In this document: one piece after another, positions 27,234 to 35,322 of the stretch
Position numbering within the stretch: the first letter of the stretch is position 1
Layout of the letters: each line of letters begins with the position of its first letter
Source: Halogeometricum rufum
GTDB lineage: Archaea > Halobacteriota > Halobacteria > Halobacteriales > Haloferacaceae
Direction: 5' to 3'
DNA: 64,000 nucleotides
Assembly (NCBI RefSeq): GCF_900112175.1
Contig: NZ_FOYT01000001.1
Coordinates: forward strand, 620,001 to 684,000
The notes under the pieces: generated by a model
Told to the model about the DNA's origin: nothing
Seen by the model: the letters and a program-made list of their open reading frames with translations, nothing else
Database searches by the model: none
Translations under genes and position numbers: made by a program

Positions 27234-27893
27234 ATGATACTGCTACTGGAGAACGAGGTGGACCCGACGGCGCGCTACTTCGTCCCCGAGATTCGCCGGC
27301 ACCTCGAAGCCGCCGGTGCCGCCGTCCGCGTCTACCCCTTCGCCGACCGCGGCGGCCGCCCGGACGCCCTCGACGCGGCGGACGGCGTCGTCCTCTCGGG
27401 GAGCACCGCCGGCGTCTACGAGTCCGACGACTACCCGTGGATGGACGACCTGCGCGAACTCGTGCGCGAACTGGTCTCGGAGCGAGTGCCGACGCTCGGC
27501 GTCTGCTTCGGTCACCAACTCGTCAACGACGCCCTCGGCGGCACCGTCGAACACCGCGGCCCGCACGCCGGCATTGACCCGGTGCGCTTCGCCGACGACC
27601 CCCTGTTCGACGGCGTCGGCGCGCGCGTCCCCCTCCTGCACGGCGACGTGGTCACGGAACTCGGCGAGGGGATGGAGGCCATCGCCTCGGCGGACTACTA
27701 CGACTATCTCGGCAGTCGCCACCGGGACGCACCGCTGTGGACCGTCCAGTACCACCCGGAGTTCACGGAACTGCTACTCCCGGACATCGAGGAGGACTTC
27801 GAGTGGCCCGACGACCCGGCCCACCGCGACTTCGACGGCGTGACGGTCGAACGGACGTTCGAGAACTTCGTCCGCCTCGTGGACGCGCGGTGA
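27234..27893 (+). CDS. Class I glutamine amidotransferase-like protein
   Basis: A 219-residue protein with the class I amidotransferase triad: Cys91 in LGVCFGHQLVNDALGG and His174/Glu176 in VQYHPEFTE. VVLSGSTAGVYESDDYPWMDDL replaces the oxyanion region of GuaA-like enzymes. It hydrolyses glutamine or a gamma-glutamyl compound; with no synthetase domain fused it may be a free-standing GMP-synthase-like amidotransferase or a gamma-glutamyl hydrolase. The long acidic C-terminal part (LPDIEEDFEWPDDPAHRDFD) is haloarchaeal. Start ATG at 27234. Confidence 0.84.
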   Translation: MILLLENEVDPTARYFVPEIRRHLEAAGAAVRVYPFADRGGRPDALDAADGVVLSGSTAGVYESDDYPWMDDLRELVRELVSERVPTLGVCFGHQLVNDALGGTVEHRGPHAGIDPVRFADDPLFDGVGARVPLLHGDVVTELGEGMEAIASADYYDYLGSRHRDAPLWTVQYHPEFTELLLPDIEEDFEWPDDPAHRDFDGVTVERTFENFVRLVDAR

Positions 27894-27907
27894 CGACCCG
27901 GCGACGG

Positions 27908-28780
27908 CTACTCGGCGGTGTCGTCCGCGGCGTCGTCGCTCTCGTCCGCGGCGTCGTCGCCAGCGTCTGGACCGTCGTCGCGGCCAGCGTCCGCACCGTC
28001 GTCGCCGCCGTCGCCCTCGGCCTTCGCCACGCTGTCGCCGTCGCCGCTCTCGTCGTCGCCCTCGTCGGCGACGGGTTCGACGGCGACGAACGACAGTCCC
28101 CGCTCCGCCAGCAACTCCCGCGCGCGGTCGGTCACGGAGGGGGCGACGAGGACGCCGCGCACGCCCTCGTCGGGGAACTCCTCGTCGACGGCCTCGACGT
28201 ACCGCTGGAGTTGCCCGGCCGCCGAGGGACCGACGCGCCGCCGTTTCAACTCCACGACGACCGGTCTGCCCGCCGCGTCCTCGCCGAAGACGTCTACCGG
28301 ACCGGCCGCCGTCTCGCGTTCGGTCGCCTGCGGAACGAACCCCTCCTCGACGAGTGCGGGGTCGTCGAGAATCCGACGCCGGAGGTCCTCCTCGCTCCCC
28401 TGCAGTCGCAAATCGCTGCGGTCGGTCACCTCGTAGGCCGTCACCTGGTCGATGCGCTCGAAGGCGACGTCGAGACGTTCCGTCGGCGTCGAGCGCTCGC
28501 TTCGGACGCGGAGGTGGCCGTCGCGGACGCTCGCTCGGTGGGTGCACCCCGGCGGCTGCCAGTTCACCGGCTTGCGCTTCTCGTCGGTGTGGACGAGGAT
28601 GGTGCCGTCCGGCTTGCAGACGACGAGTCGGTCGCCCGGGCCGAGACTGGAGGTGGCGCGGCCGTCGTAGTCGACCGTGCAGCGACCGAACAGCGTCACC
28701 ATGCGTCCGTCGCCGAACGCCTCTTCCAGCAAGTAGAGCGCGTCGCGGTGCGTCGGCCGGTGCAGGGTCGTCGCCGTCAT
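27908..28780 (-). CDS. nucS: Mismatch/ssDNA endonuclease NucS (EndoMS)
   Basis: A 290-residue endonuclease that cuts mismatched or branched DNA; in archaea and actinobacteria it supports a MutS/MutL-independent mismatch repair with the sliding clamp. The N-terminal half (residues 25-120) is the DNA-binding beta domain, with the conserved VNWQPPGC. The catalytic RecB-like core is at residues 160-190: Asp163 in GPVDVFGED, Glu177 and Lys179 in VVVELKRR. About 50 C-terminal residues are almost only D, A, G and E, longer and more acidic than in most relatives. Start ATG at 28780 is set by the family N-terminus. Confidence 0.9.
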   Translation of the reverse strand: MTATTLHRPTHRDALYLLEEAFGDGRMVTLFGRCTVDYDGRATSSLGPGDRLVVCKPDGTILVHTDEKRKPVNWQPPGCTHRASVRDGHLRVRSERSTPTERLDVAFERIDQVTAYEVTDRSDLRLQGSEEDLRRRILDDPALVEEGFVPQATERETAAGPVDVFGEDAAGRPVVVELKRRRVGPSAAGQLQRYVEAVDEEFPDEGVRGVLVAPSVTDRARELLAERGLSFVAVEPVADEGDDESGDGDSVAKAEGDGGDDGADAGRDDGPDAGDDAADESDDAADDTAE

Positions 28781-28890
28781 CTGAACCGCTCGTCCGACGT
28801 TCGGTGACGGCGGCGTAAAAAGGGCGCGTCGGCCGCCCGGAGGCGCCGCGGACGCGACGATATATCCCGCTTCGGCCCGTACCGTGTGGT

Positions 28891-29346
28891 ATGTCGTCGA
28901 ACGACACGGACGGGTTCGCGCCGATTCAGGGTGACCCGATGACGGACGAGGAGGTCGAAGCGTACCTGCGTGACCACGGCGTCGGCGTCCTCGCACTCGC
29001 GGACGAGGGGCGCGCGTACGGGGTGCCCATCTCGTTCGGGTACGACGGCGACCGCGTCTACTTCGTCTTCCTCCGCGGGGAGACGAGTCAGAAAGAGCGA
29101 TTCGCCGAGACGACGACGCGAGCGACGCTGACGACGTTCGACGTGTCGGGACGGTACGAGTGGGAGAGCGTCGTCGTCTCGGGGACGATTCGGGAGGCCG
29201 ACGACGACGAGTGGGACGCACTCGTCTCGGCGATGGAGGCCAACGCCTGGTTCCCCAGCCTGTTCTCGGAGTCCGAACCGATGCGGGGCATCGCCGGGTG
29301 GGTGCTGGACGTGGAGACGGCGACGGGACTGCGGAACCGCCCCTGA
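28891..29346 (+). CDS. Pyridoxamine 5'-phosphate oxidase-family flavin protein
   Basis: A 151-residue split-barrel flavoprotein. The pattern VLALADEGRAYGVPISFGYDGDRVYFVFLRG (residues 32-62) followed by LTTFDVSGRYEWESVVVSGTIRE is typical of the small haloarchaeal PNPOx group that binds FMN or F420 and whose substrates are unknown. The start ATG at 28891 is followed by SSNDTDG and an acidic helix TDEEVEAYLRDHG. It diverges from nucS; their shared upstream is about 110 bases. Confidence 0.82.
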   Translation: MSSNDTDGFAPIQGDPMTDEEVEAYLRDHGVGVLALADEGRAYGVPISFGYDGDRVYFVFLRGETSQKERFAETTTRATLTTFDVSGRYEWESVVVSGTIREADDDEWDALVSAMEANAWFPSLFSESEPMRGIAGWVLDVETATGLRNRP

Positions 29347-29361
29347 GGCGACTCGGTGCGT

Positions 29362-29748
29362 TCACTCGTCGTCCGTGACCCAGACGCGGCGTTCGACGGC
29401 CACGTACACTAGCGCTCCGCTGAGGGCACCGACGGCGTTGGCGACGAGGTCACCGAGTCCGAACGTCCGGGTCGGGAGCGTCGTCTGCACGAGTTCGACG
29501 CCGCCGCCGAGTGCGACGGCGGCGAGGACCGCCACCGCCAGTCCACGCGCGTCGCGCGCGCCGAGTGCGAACGCCGCGAGGAACGCCGTCACGCCGTACG
29601 CCCCGAAGTGAACCAGTTTGTCGAGGCCGACGACGAACGCCCCCGGCGACGCGACGCCGCCGGTCGGCGCGGGAATCACGGACGCGACGACGACGGCGAC
29701 GCACCACCCGACGAGAACGAGAGTCCGGACCGAGCGCGAGAACTGCAT
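29362..29748 (-). CDS. VanZ-family membrane protein
   Basis: A 128-residue protein with four hydrophobic segments. The motifs VIPAPTGGV after helix 1, DKLVHFGAYGVTAFLAAF in helix 2, VELVQTTLPTRTFGLGDLVANAVGALSGAL in helices 3-4 are the VanZ-like family signature (D-K-x-x-H and R-x-x-x-x-x-D-x-x-x-N). The role is unknown in archaea. The ATG at 29748 is preferred over one 60 bases upstream, which adds a basic leader. Confidence 0.83.
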   Translation of the reverse strand: MQFSRSVRTLVLVGWCVAVVVASVIPAPTGGVASPGAFVVGLDKLVHFGAYGVTAFLAAFALGARDARGLAVAVLAAVALGGGVELVQTTLPTRTFGLGDLVANAVGALSGALVYVAVERRVWVTDDE

Positions 29749-29812
29749 GCTACGACACCGGTTCGCGACTGGACGCCCTGAGCCTTTTCCTCCGGCGCCG
29801 CGCGTCATCCGC

Positions 29813-30013
29813 TCAGCCGACGTTCGTCAGGTCCTCGCCGACGCCCCTCGCCTGCCGCGGGAAGAGGAACACCGCGAGGCCGACGAGCACCGCCGCCGCG
29901 CCGAGGAGTCGCGACTGCTCCGCGTAGAACGCGCCACCGCTGGCGACTGCCAGACCGAGGAGCCGAACCGCCGACGACGCGACTCGGTCGGCCGTCTCCT
30001 CCGGGTCCGCCAT
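29813..30013 (-). CDS. Small two-helix membrane protein (66 aa)
   Basis: The frame from the ATG at 30013 to the stop at 29813-29815 encodes 66 residues: an acidic start (MADPEETADRV), a hydrophobic helix (LLGLAVASGGAFYA), a short QSRLL link, then AAAVLVGLAVFLFP. The stop of the aldo/keto reductase at 30019 is only 5 bases upstream on the same strand, suggesting co-transcription. No family recognised. Confidence 0.6.
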   Translation of the reverse strand: MADPEETADRVASSAVRLLGLAVASGGAFYAEQSRLLGAAAVLVGLAVFLFPRQARGVGEDLTNVG

Positions 30014-30018
30014 CGGGG

Positions 30019-30855
30019 TCAGCGCTCGCGCAGCATCCCCTTGACCATCGACGCGCCCGTCTTCAGCAGCGACGGTCGCGTCACCTCGTCGACTTCCGTT
30101 CGCGTGAGCGTGAAGTCGAAGACGTCGAGGTTGGCCGCGAGGTGTTCTCGGCTCGTCGACTTCGGGATGACGACGACGTTCCGGTGCTGGGTCGCCCAGC
30201 GAAGCGCCACCTGCGCGGGCGTCTTGTCGTACCGGTCGCCGATTCGGCGGAGCGTCTCGTCCTCGACGAGTTCGCCCTGCGCCAACGGACTGTACGCCGT
30301 GAGCAGCAGGTCCTCGTCCTGACAGTACCGGAGGAGCTTCCGCTTGGGGCGGTGCGGGTGAAACTGCACCTGATCGGTCAGAATCGGTACGTCGGCCGCC
30401 TCGCGGGCGCGCTTCAGCATCGGCAGGGGGAAGTTGCTGACGCCGACGTGGTACGCCTCGCCGCCGTCGACGAGTTCCTTCATCGCGTCCATCGTCTCCT
30501 CGATGGAGACCAGCGGGTTCGGCCAGTGGAGGAGCAACAGGTCCACGTACGGCGTGTCGAGACGGTCGAGACTCGCCTTCGCCGACTCGACGAGGCCGTC
30601 GTAGTCCGCGTTGCCGGGCTTCACCTTCGTCGTCACGAACAGGTCCCGACGGTCCACGTCGGCGTCGGCTATCGCGCGGCCCACCTCGGCCTCGTTCCCG
30701 TACATCTGTGCGGTGTCGACGTGCCGGTAGCCGAGTTCGAGTGCGGTCGAGACGGCGTCGTAGCACTCCTCGCCCTCCATCCGCCACGTTCCGAGACCGA
30801 CCTTCGGGACGCGCGCGCCTCGCAGTTCGACGTGTTCCATCTCCGTTTCGGACAT
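30019..30855 (-). CDS. Aldo/keto reductase
   Basis: A 278-residue NAD(P)H-dependent carbonyl reductase. The catalytic tetrad is visible: Asp and Tyr in VDTAQMYGNEAEVGRAI near residues 47-52, Lys in VTTKVKPGN near 76, and His in LLLLHWPNP near 110. IPKSTSREHLAANLDVFDF near 235 is the cofactor-binding end. It is similar to the 2,5-diketo-gluconate reductase group. The small membrane gene follows it immediately. Substrate is unknown. Confidence 0.88.
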   Translation of the reverse strand: MSETEMEHVELRGARVPKVGLGTWRMEGEECYDAVSTALELGYRHVDTAQMYGNEAEVGRAIADADVDRRDLFVTTKVKPGNADYDGLVESAKASLDRLDTPYVDLLLLHWPNPLVSIEETMDAMKELVDGGEAYHVGVSNFPLPMLKRAREAADVPILTDQVQFHPHRPKRKLLRYCQDEDLLLTAYSPLAQGELVEDETLRRIGDRYDKTPAQVALRWATQHRNVVVIPKSTSREHLAANLDVFDFTLTRTEVDEVTRPSLLKTGASMVKGMLRER

Positions 30856-31014
30856 ACTACCGGCTAGGCTCGGCCGGATGTTAACGTATTGGCAGTTGAA
30901 GCGGCGTCGCTCAGAAAGATGAGTAGTTCAGAGAACTGCCGCATACGGACCGAACTCAATCGACCGCGGCGTCGTCAGCCTCCGTCCGCTACGTTGTTCG
31001 AAGTAGTCGTCGAC

Positions 31015-31209
31015 TTACAGGCGGGTGACGTTCTTCGCGCGGGGGCCCTTGGGGGCGTCCTCGATCTCGAACTCGATCTCCGTACCCTCTTCGAGGTCCG
31101 GGCCGCCGACGTCTTCCATGTGGAAGAACACGTCCTCGTCCGCATCCTCGGTCTCTATGAATCCGTAGCCGCCTGTGTCGTTGAAGAAGTCGACTTTGCC
31201 TTTTGCCAT
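31015..31209 (-). CDS. cspA: CspA-type cold-shock protein
   Basis: A 64-residue single-strand nucleic-acid-binding OB fold. RNP1 is GGYGFIE and RNP2 is EDVFFHMED; KGKVDFF opens the first strand and GPRAKNVTRL closes it. The ATG at 31209 matches the family start MAKGKV; a longer frame to 31224 adds MSSEA. Such proteins act as RNA chaperones and are often highly expressed. A TATA-like element lies 27-35 bases upstream. Confidence 0.9.
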   Translation of the reverse strand: MAKGKVDFFNDTGGYGFIETEDADEDVFFHMEDVGGPDLEEGTEIEFEIEDAPKGPRAKNVTRL

Positions 31210-31519
31210 AGCCTCTGAAGACAACCGCTCCCCACAGATAACCCTTCCGAGAATGGTTTCGGCGAGAAGAAACGAGATAATGGCGGTAGAGCTCCCAAGA
31301 CGCGTCTAGACGGCACAATTCCGTTTATGATGTGTGGTGGACATCAACACACCGTCGAACGCGACGAAATCGGTCTGGCGGGGAGAAGTCGGGGGGGCGA
31401 GAGCGGTCGAACCGTCTCGCCCGCGCCGAAGACGGAGACGCCGACCACCGGTGGAGCGTTCGGCGGGTCGTCGCTCGGAACGCGAGAGACGGCGGCCCCA
31501 GCAGGTGTGAGTCGCTTCG
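31210..31519. other. Intergenic region with the cspA promoter
   Basis: About 310 bases. Near the left end, 31236-31244 reads gggttatct on the minus strand, 27-35 bases before the cspA ATG, a likely TATA element. An imperfect inverted pair gtgtgg / acacac surrounds 31333-31352. The open frames across the region look like shadows. Confidence 0.4.
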
Positions 31520-31993
31520 TCAGTCGTCGGTCGCGGGGCGGAGTCGGACCTGCAGAATACCGTTGTTGAACGACGTCTCGACGACTTCGACGGGGTCCCA
31601 CGGGAGCGACACCCGGCCGACGGCGCGGCCGCCGGTGGCGACGACGAGTTCGCTCCGTTCCGGGTCGATACCGGTCGTCACGTCGGCCCGGTCCGCGCCC
31701 AACAGGTCGGCGACCACGGTGAGTTCGTCGCCGTCGCGGACGCTCTCGACCCGGTAGTCGTCGTCCACGGATCCGCCCTCCGTCGGTCCGTCGCCGGAGG
31801 CGTGGCCCGCGCGCGTCGGTCGGCCGCGCGGCCGCCGCCCGGGCGTTCGCCGGTCGGTCTCCGCGCGCCGGTCGTCGAGCAAGTCGCTCAGGAGGTCGGT
31901 CACGGAGATGCTGATGTCGATGCGCGTCGGGGACTGCTCGTCGTCGGGGCCGTCCTGTTCGTCCTCGCCGTCGTCTCGGTGTGAGCGTGTCAT
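31520..31993 (-). CDS. Hsp20-domain protein, GvpH-like
   Basis: A 157-residue protein with an N-terminal acidic, disordered stretch (residues 1-20), a short helix ISVTDLLSDLLDDRRAETD, an Arg/Pro/Gly-rich linker, and a diverged alpha-crystallin domain ending SFNNGILQVRLRPATDD. The helix-plus-linker-plus-Hsp20 order resembles GvpH, a gas-vesicle regulatory chaperone, but no gas-vesicle gene is nearby, so it is probably a stand-alone small heat-shock protein. The ATG at 31993 is chosen; the open frame continues to 32245 but those residues lack conservation signs. Confidence 0.72.
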   Translation of the reverse strand: MTRSHRDDGEDEQDGPDDEQSPTRIDISISVTDLLSDLLDDRRAETDRRTPGRRPRGRPTRAGHASGDGPTEGGSVDDDYRVESVRDGDELTVVADLLGADRADVTTGIDPERSELVVATGGRAVGRVSLPWDPVEVVETSFNNGILQVRLRPATDD

Positions 31994-32375
31994 GGTGTCG
32001 AACCTCGCCGACCGCGGGTTCGTTTCTAGTTGGTCGCCGGCACAGAAAAGTCTCGTGACCGTCTCGCACGGCGGTGAATCAGTCGCCGATGCCCGCGCCG
32101 AACGCCTCGCGTTCTCGTCGAGGTCACCGTCGGGGGCGACTACCGGGAGTCGCAAGTCCGCGACGTTCGCCGGCGGGAACCCGTTGGCCGACAGGAGGAA
32201 GTGGTCGGCTCTCTCGCCCATGTCGCCGGTGTCGAAGTCGTTCATTTGCGGGGCGTCCCAGTCGTCGGTCGTCGTGCCGGAGTACGAACCCCCGTGGAAG
32301 TCGTACTCCGTCGCGCCTCGTCTCGGACACCTGACACCACTACCTCTTTGGTGTGCGGGCGCGAGCGTGGACGGT
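31994..32375. other. Divergent upstream region, about 380 bases
   Basis: It lies between the minus-strand Hsp20-like gene and a plus-strand exported-protein gene. The minus-strand frame of the Hsp20-like gene stays open across most of it (to 32245), so an N-terminal extension cannot be excluded. Otherwise nothing convincing is seen. Confidence 0.35.
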
Positions 32376-33284
32376 GTGAGCGAAGACCACCCCTCCAGAC
32401 GGCGACGCTGGACGCGAATCGCCCTCGTCGTCGTCCTCGCCGTCGTCGTCGTCCTCGCCGTGCTGGCGGGTGGGCTCTGGCTCTACACCGACCACCTCTA
32501 CCGGACGAGTTACGAGAGCAGTTACAGCTACGACGTCGTCGTCAACACGAACGAGACGCTCGAAGACGTCACCGTCTCCCTCCCGATTCCCGCCGAGGAG
32601 GGGAAGCCGAACCTGGCCGCCGCGATGGTCGAGGAAGGCGACGCCGCCGGCGACAACTTCTCGTACCGCGTCGTCGAGACGGAGTACGGACGAATGTTGG
32701 AGCTATCAGCCGACCGGGTGACCGTCACGCCGCGCTACTACGAGTTCGTCGAGGAGAACGGGACGGGCAGGCGCGTCGAGATTCCCGCCAGCGAGTACGA
32801 CCCCTCGAATCCGGACATGATGCGGGACGCCAACGCCGGGACGCTCGTCACCGTCTCCCTCCCGGCGAACGCCACCGTCGCGACGGACGACCCGTGGGGC
32901 GTCGAACCGATGTTCTCGCCGCGCGCGAACCGCCGGCCCGTGGCGTGCGAGTTCCCGACGGCCGACTGGCTCCAGTGTTCCGCGTACGATACGAAGCTGT
33001 ACGCGTCCTACGAGACGAACGAGACGACGCGCGTCGACCTCGTCACCCACGTCGAGGGGCAGAACGCCTGGTGGGTGTTCGGCTGGAACTACGACTCCTA
33101 CCGCGACACCGTCAGGACCGAACTGTACGGCCCGCAGGACGGCTGGGTAGACGTCACCGGCACCGTCGAAGTCGACACCGAACGGCGTCGACCGCCGGCC
33201 GGCCTGACCGCACCGACCGCCGCGGTGGGCGGCGTGCCGGACGGCGCGCGACCCGCGAACGCCGGGGGTGTCCATGTTACGTAG
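32376..33284 (+). CDS. Membrane-anchored extracytoplasmic protein, unknown function
   Basis: A 302-residue protein starting at a GTG (32376, or 32367 three codons earlier). A basic stretch (SRRRRW) precedes one membrane helix (residues 11-34, Ala/Val/Leu rich) and LYTDHLYRTSYESSYSYDV; the rest is a beta-rich, acidic outside domain with N-glycosylation-type sites (NTNETLED, PANATV, ETNETTRVD). The YNY-type WVFGWNYDSYRDTV motif near residue 230 may be family-specific. The last 11 bases overlap the next gene, so the two are probably co-translated. No family recognised. Confidence 0.7.
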   Translation: MSEDHPSRRRRWTRIALVVVLAVVVVLAVLAGGLWLYTDHLYRTSYESSYSYDVVVNTNETLEDVTVSLPIPAEEGKPNLAAAMVEEGDAAGDNFSYRVVETEYGRMLELSADRVTVTPRYYEFVEENGTGRRVEIPASEYDPSNPDMMRDANAGTLVTVSLPANATVATDDPWGVEPMFSPRANRRPVACEFPTADWLQCSAYDTKLYASYETNETTRVDLVTHVEGQNAWWVFGWNYDSYRDTVRTELYGPQDGWVDVTGTVEVDTERRRPPAGLTAPTAAVGGVPDGARPANAGGVHVT

Positions 33285-33768
33285 CGTCCGCGAGACGGCC
33301 CCGGCCGGACTCGTCCCCCTCGCGTGGGCGTTCGCCGCCGCCGCCCACACCGGACTCCTCGCCGCGCGCGCCGTCTTGATTGGCCACGTCGTCATGGCGA
33401 CCCTCCTGTTCGCCTTCGCCGCGTTGTCGTGGTCGGAGATGCGCGAGCATCCCGTCCTCCGGGCGTGGTTGGCGGTCATCGTCCTCGGCTTCGTCGTCAC
33501 GCTCGTCGGGGCGTACTCGCTCGTCGTCGAGAGCGGGACGCTCGCGGCGGTCACCGTCTTCGGCTGGATGGCGCTGCCGACGCTCGCGTTCCTGTACACC
33601 GGGTACGTCCTCCCCGACGAAGAGCGCTCGTGGGCCTACATGGCGGGCGCCGGTCTGTCGGGCGTCGCAGCCATCGGCTTCGCGGCCGGCGCGTCCCCGC
33701 TGGTCACGCTCGCACTCGCCGGCGTCGGTCAGACGCTCGGCATCGTCGTCGCCGTCGTGACGTACTGA
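33274..33768 (+). CDS. Polytopic membrane protein, partner of preceding gene
   Basis: A 164-residue protein with about five hydrophobic segments and very short loops; LSWSEMREHPVLRAW separates the second and third. The ATG at 33274 overlaps the previous gene by 11 bases; a GTG at 33268 is also possible. Tight overlap with the anchored exported protein suggests they form a complex. No family recognised. Confidence 0.7.
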   Translation: MLRSVRETAPAGLVPLAWAFAAAAHTGLLAARAVLIGHVVMATLLFAFAALSWSEMREHPVLRAWLAVIVLGFVVTLVGAYSLVVESGTLAAVTVFGWMALPTLAFLYTGYVLPDEERSWAYMAGAGLSGVAAIGFAAGASPLVTLALAGVGQTLGIVVAVVTY

Positions 33769-33825
33769 CCCCTGCCGGCGCGTGCAGCCAGAACGGCTAT
33801 GCCGCCACCGACCGCCAGCACCGGC

Positions 33826-33921
33826 ATGCTCGGAACCGTCCGTTCGGTCCTCAGACGCGCCGTCGACCTCCTGATAGCTATCGTCACGTTCCCGCTCCGA
33901 CTGCTCCGGTCGCTGCTGTAG
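33826..33921 (+). CDS. Possible micro-protein, 31 aa, amphipathic
   Basis: An ATG at 33826 opens 31 codons to TAG at 33921: a basic, leucine-rich helix (LGTVRSVLRRAVDLL, then LRLLRSLL). An in-frame ATG nine codons earlier (33799) is an alternative. Such short helical membrane-binding peptides recur in haloarchaea, but length alone gives weak support. Confidence 0.35.
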   Translation: MLGTVRSVLRRAVDLLIAIVTFPLRLLRSLL

Positions 33922-34122
33922 CCGTTCGGAGCGGGCGCGGCCGGCGAATCGTGTGCTCCTCTCCGGCGGACGGGACGAACCGCTGTCCGCAGTCTGATTA
34001 CTCACGGCCCGAGACGCGCTCTCGCGCCCCTCTCAGCCTCGACGCTCGCTTCTCGGCCACACGGACTTGCACCGTTCGGCCAAGACGGTCTTCAGTGAGG
34101 AGCCAGTACGTGGCACCGAGAG

Positions 34123-35268
34123 ATGTTCGACACCATACCCGCTCGTGAACTCGCAGACGCGATTGACGAAGGGGACCCGGGAACCATCGTGGACACGCGC
34201 CCCGAAGACAGCTACGAGGCGTGGCACGTTCCCGGGGCGGAGAACGTCCCGTTCGGCCCGACGGAGACGCTCGACGACGACCAAGCGGCGGAGATAGCCG
34301 AACTCGCGGACGACGGGCCGATCGTCACCATCTGCGGAAAGGGGGCCACCTCGACGACGCTCGCCGCGGAACTCGACGCGAACGGCCGCGACCACGTCGA
34401 AGTCGTGAAGGGCGGGATGCGCGACTGGAACGCCCTCTACGAGCAGGCGACGGTCGAGACGGCCGACGACGAGGTGGAAATCGTCCAGTTCCAGCGCCGC
34501 GGAAAGGGCTGTCTGAGCTACCTCGTCGGGGTCCCGGACGCGGGCGAGGCCGTCGTCGTGGACCCGACGCGGCACCTCGACCAGTACGTCGTCGCCGCCG
34601 CCGAACGCGACTACGAGATAACCCACGTCTTCGACACGCACGTCCACGCCGACCACGTCTCCGGCGGCCGCGCGCTGGCGGACCGACTGGACGTCCCCTA
34701 CCACCTCGGCGAACGCGCCGCAGAGCGCGACGTGGCGTTCGAGTTCGACGCGCTGAGCGACGGCGAGACGGTCGAACTCGGCGACGTCGAGTTCACCGCC
34801 CTCGCGGCCCCCGGCCACACCTCCGAGATGATGGTCTACCGCGTCGGCGACGCGATGCTGACGGGCGACGCCCTGTTCCTCGACTCCGTCGGCCGCACCG
34901 AACTGGAGTTCGGCGAGGACGCCGCCGAGACGGGCGCGGAGATGGAGTACGACACGCTGCACGACACGCTCACCGACCAACCGAACGGCGTCACCGTCCT
35001 CCCGGGTCACGTCACGGTCACGAGCGACGGCCGGTTCGAGAACGGGTCGCCCGGCCGACCGGTCGCCGACGCACTCGGCGACGTGACCGAGCGACTCGAC
35101 CTGCTCGGACTGGACCGCGAGGCGTTCGTCGAGCGGATGGTCGAGGACGTCCCGGAGAAACCCGCCAACTACGAGACGGTCATCGCCATCAACACCGGCC
35201 ACGAGGAGTACGATTCCCGCCGCGAGGCGACGCAACTCGAGACCGGAGCGAACAACTGCGCGGCGTAG
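34123..35268 (+). CDS. Rhodanese - metallo-beta-lactamase fusion, persulfide-dioxygenase-like
   Basis: A 381-residue protein in the order rhodanese (residues 1-105) then metallo-beta-lactamase fold (about 115-360). The rhodanese active-site cysteine is Cys71 in TICGKGATS. The metal site is H173-x-H175-x-D177-H178 in DTHVHADHVSG, with APGHTSEM, TGDALFLDSVGR and LPGHVTV later, as in ETHE1-like persulfide dioxygenases. It probably handles sulfane sulfur, oxidising persulfide or moving it to an acceptor. Domain order (rhodanese first) is less common than the reverse. Start ATG at 34123. Confidence 0.85.
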   Translation: MFDTIPARELADAIDEGDPGTIVDTRPEDSYEAWHVPGAENVPFGPTETLDDDQAAEIAELADDGPIVTICGKGATSTTLAAELDANGRDHVEVVKGGMRDWNALYEQATVETADDEVEIVQFQRRGKGCLSYLVGVPDAGEAVVVDPTRHLDQYVVAAAERDYEITHVFDTHVHADHVSGGRALADRLDVPYHLGERAAERDVAFEFDALSDGETVELGDVEFTALAAPGHTSEMMVYRVGDAMLTGDALFLDSVGRTELEFGEDAAETGAEMEYDTLHDTLTDQPNGVTVLPGHVTVTSDGRFENGSPGRPVADALGDVTERLDLLGLDREAFVERMVEDVPEKPANYETVIAINTGHEEYDSRREATQLETGANNCAA

Positions 35269-35322
35269 CGCGCGACGGACCCGGGGGCGAACCGTTATGC
35301 CCTCCGCCGACGCTCTCGTCGC

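Noticed and set aside
24809-27577. A 922-codon plus-strand open frame over L10e and the anion transporter
   Set aside because: It spans genes in other frames, is Arg/His-rich and unlike acidic haloarchaeal proteins; a high-G+C shadow. The tandem repeat inside it does not make it coding.
31327-31569. Short plus-strand frame in the cspA upstream region
   Set aside because: It overlaps the 3' end of the Hsp20-like gene, lacks acidic bias and resembles no protein.
31520-31993. Gas-vesicle cluster member (gvpH)
   Set aside because: No gvpA or other gvp gene is nearby and the crystallin domain is diverged; only similarity of layout is noted.
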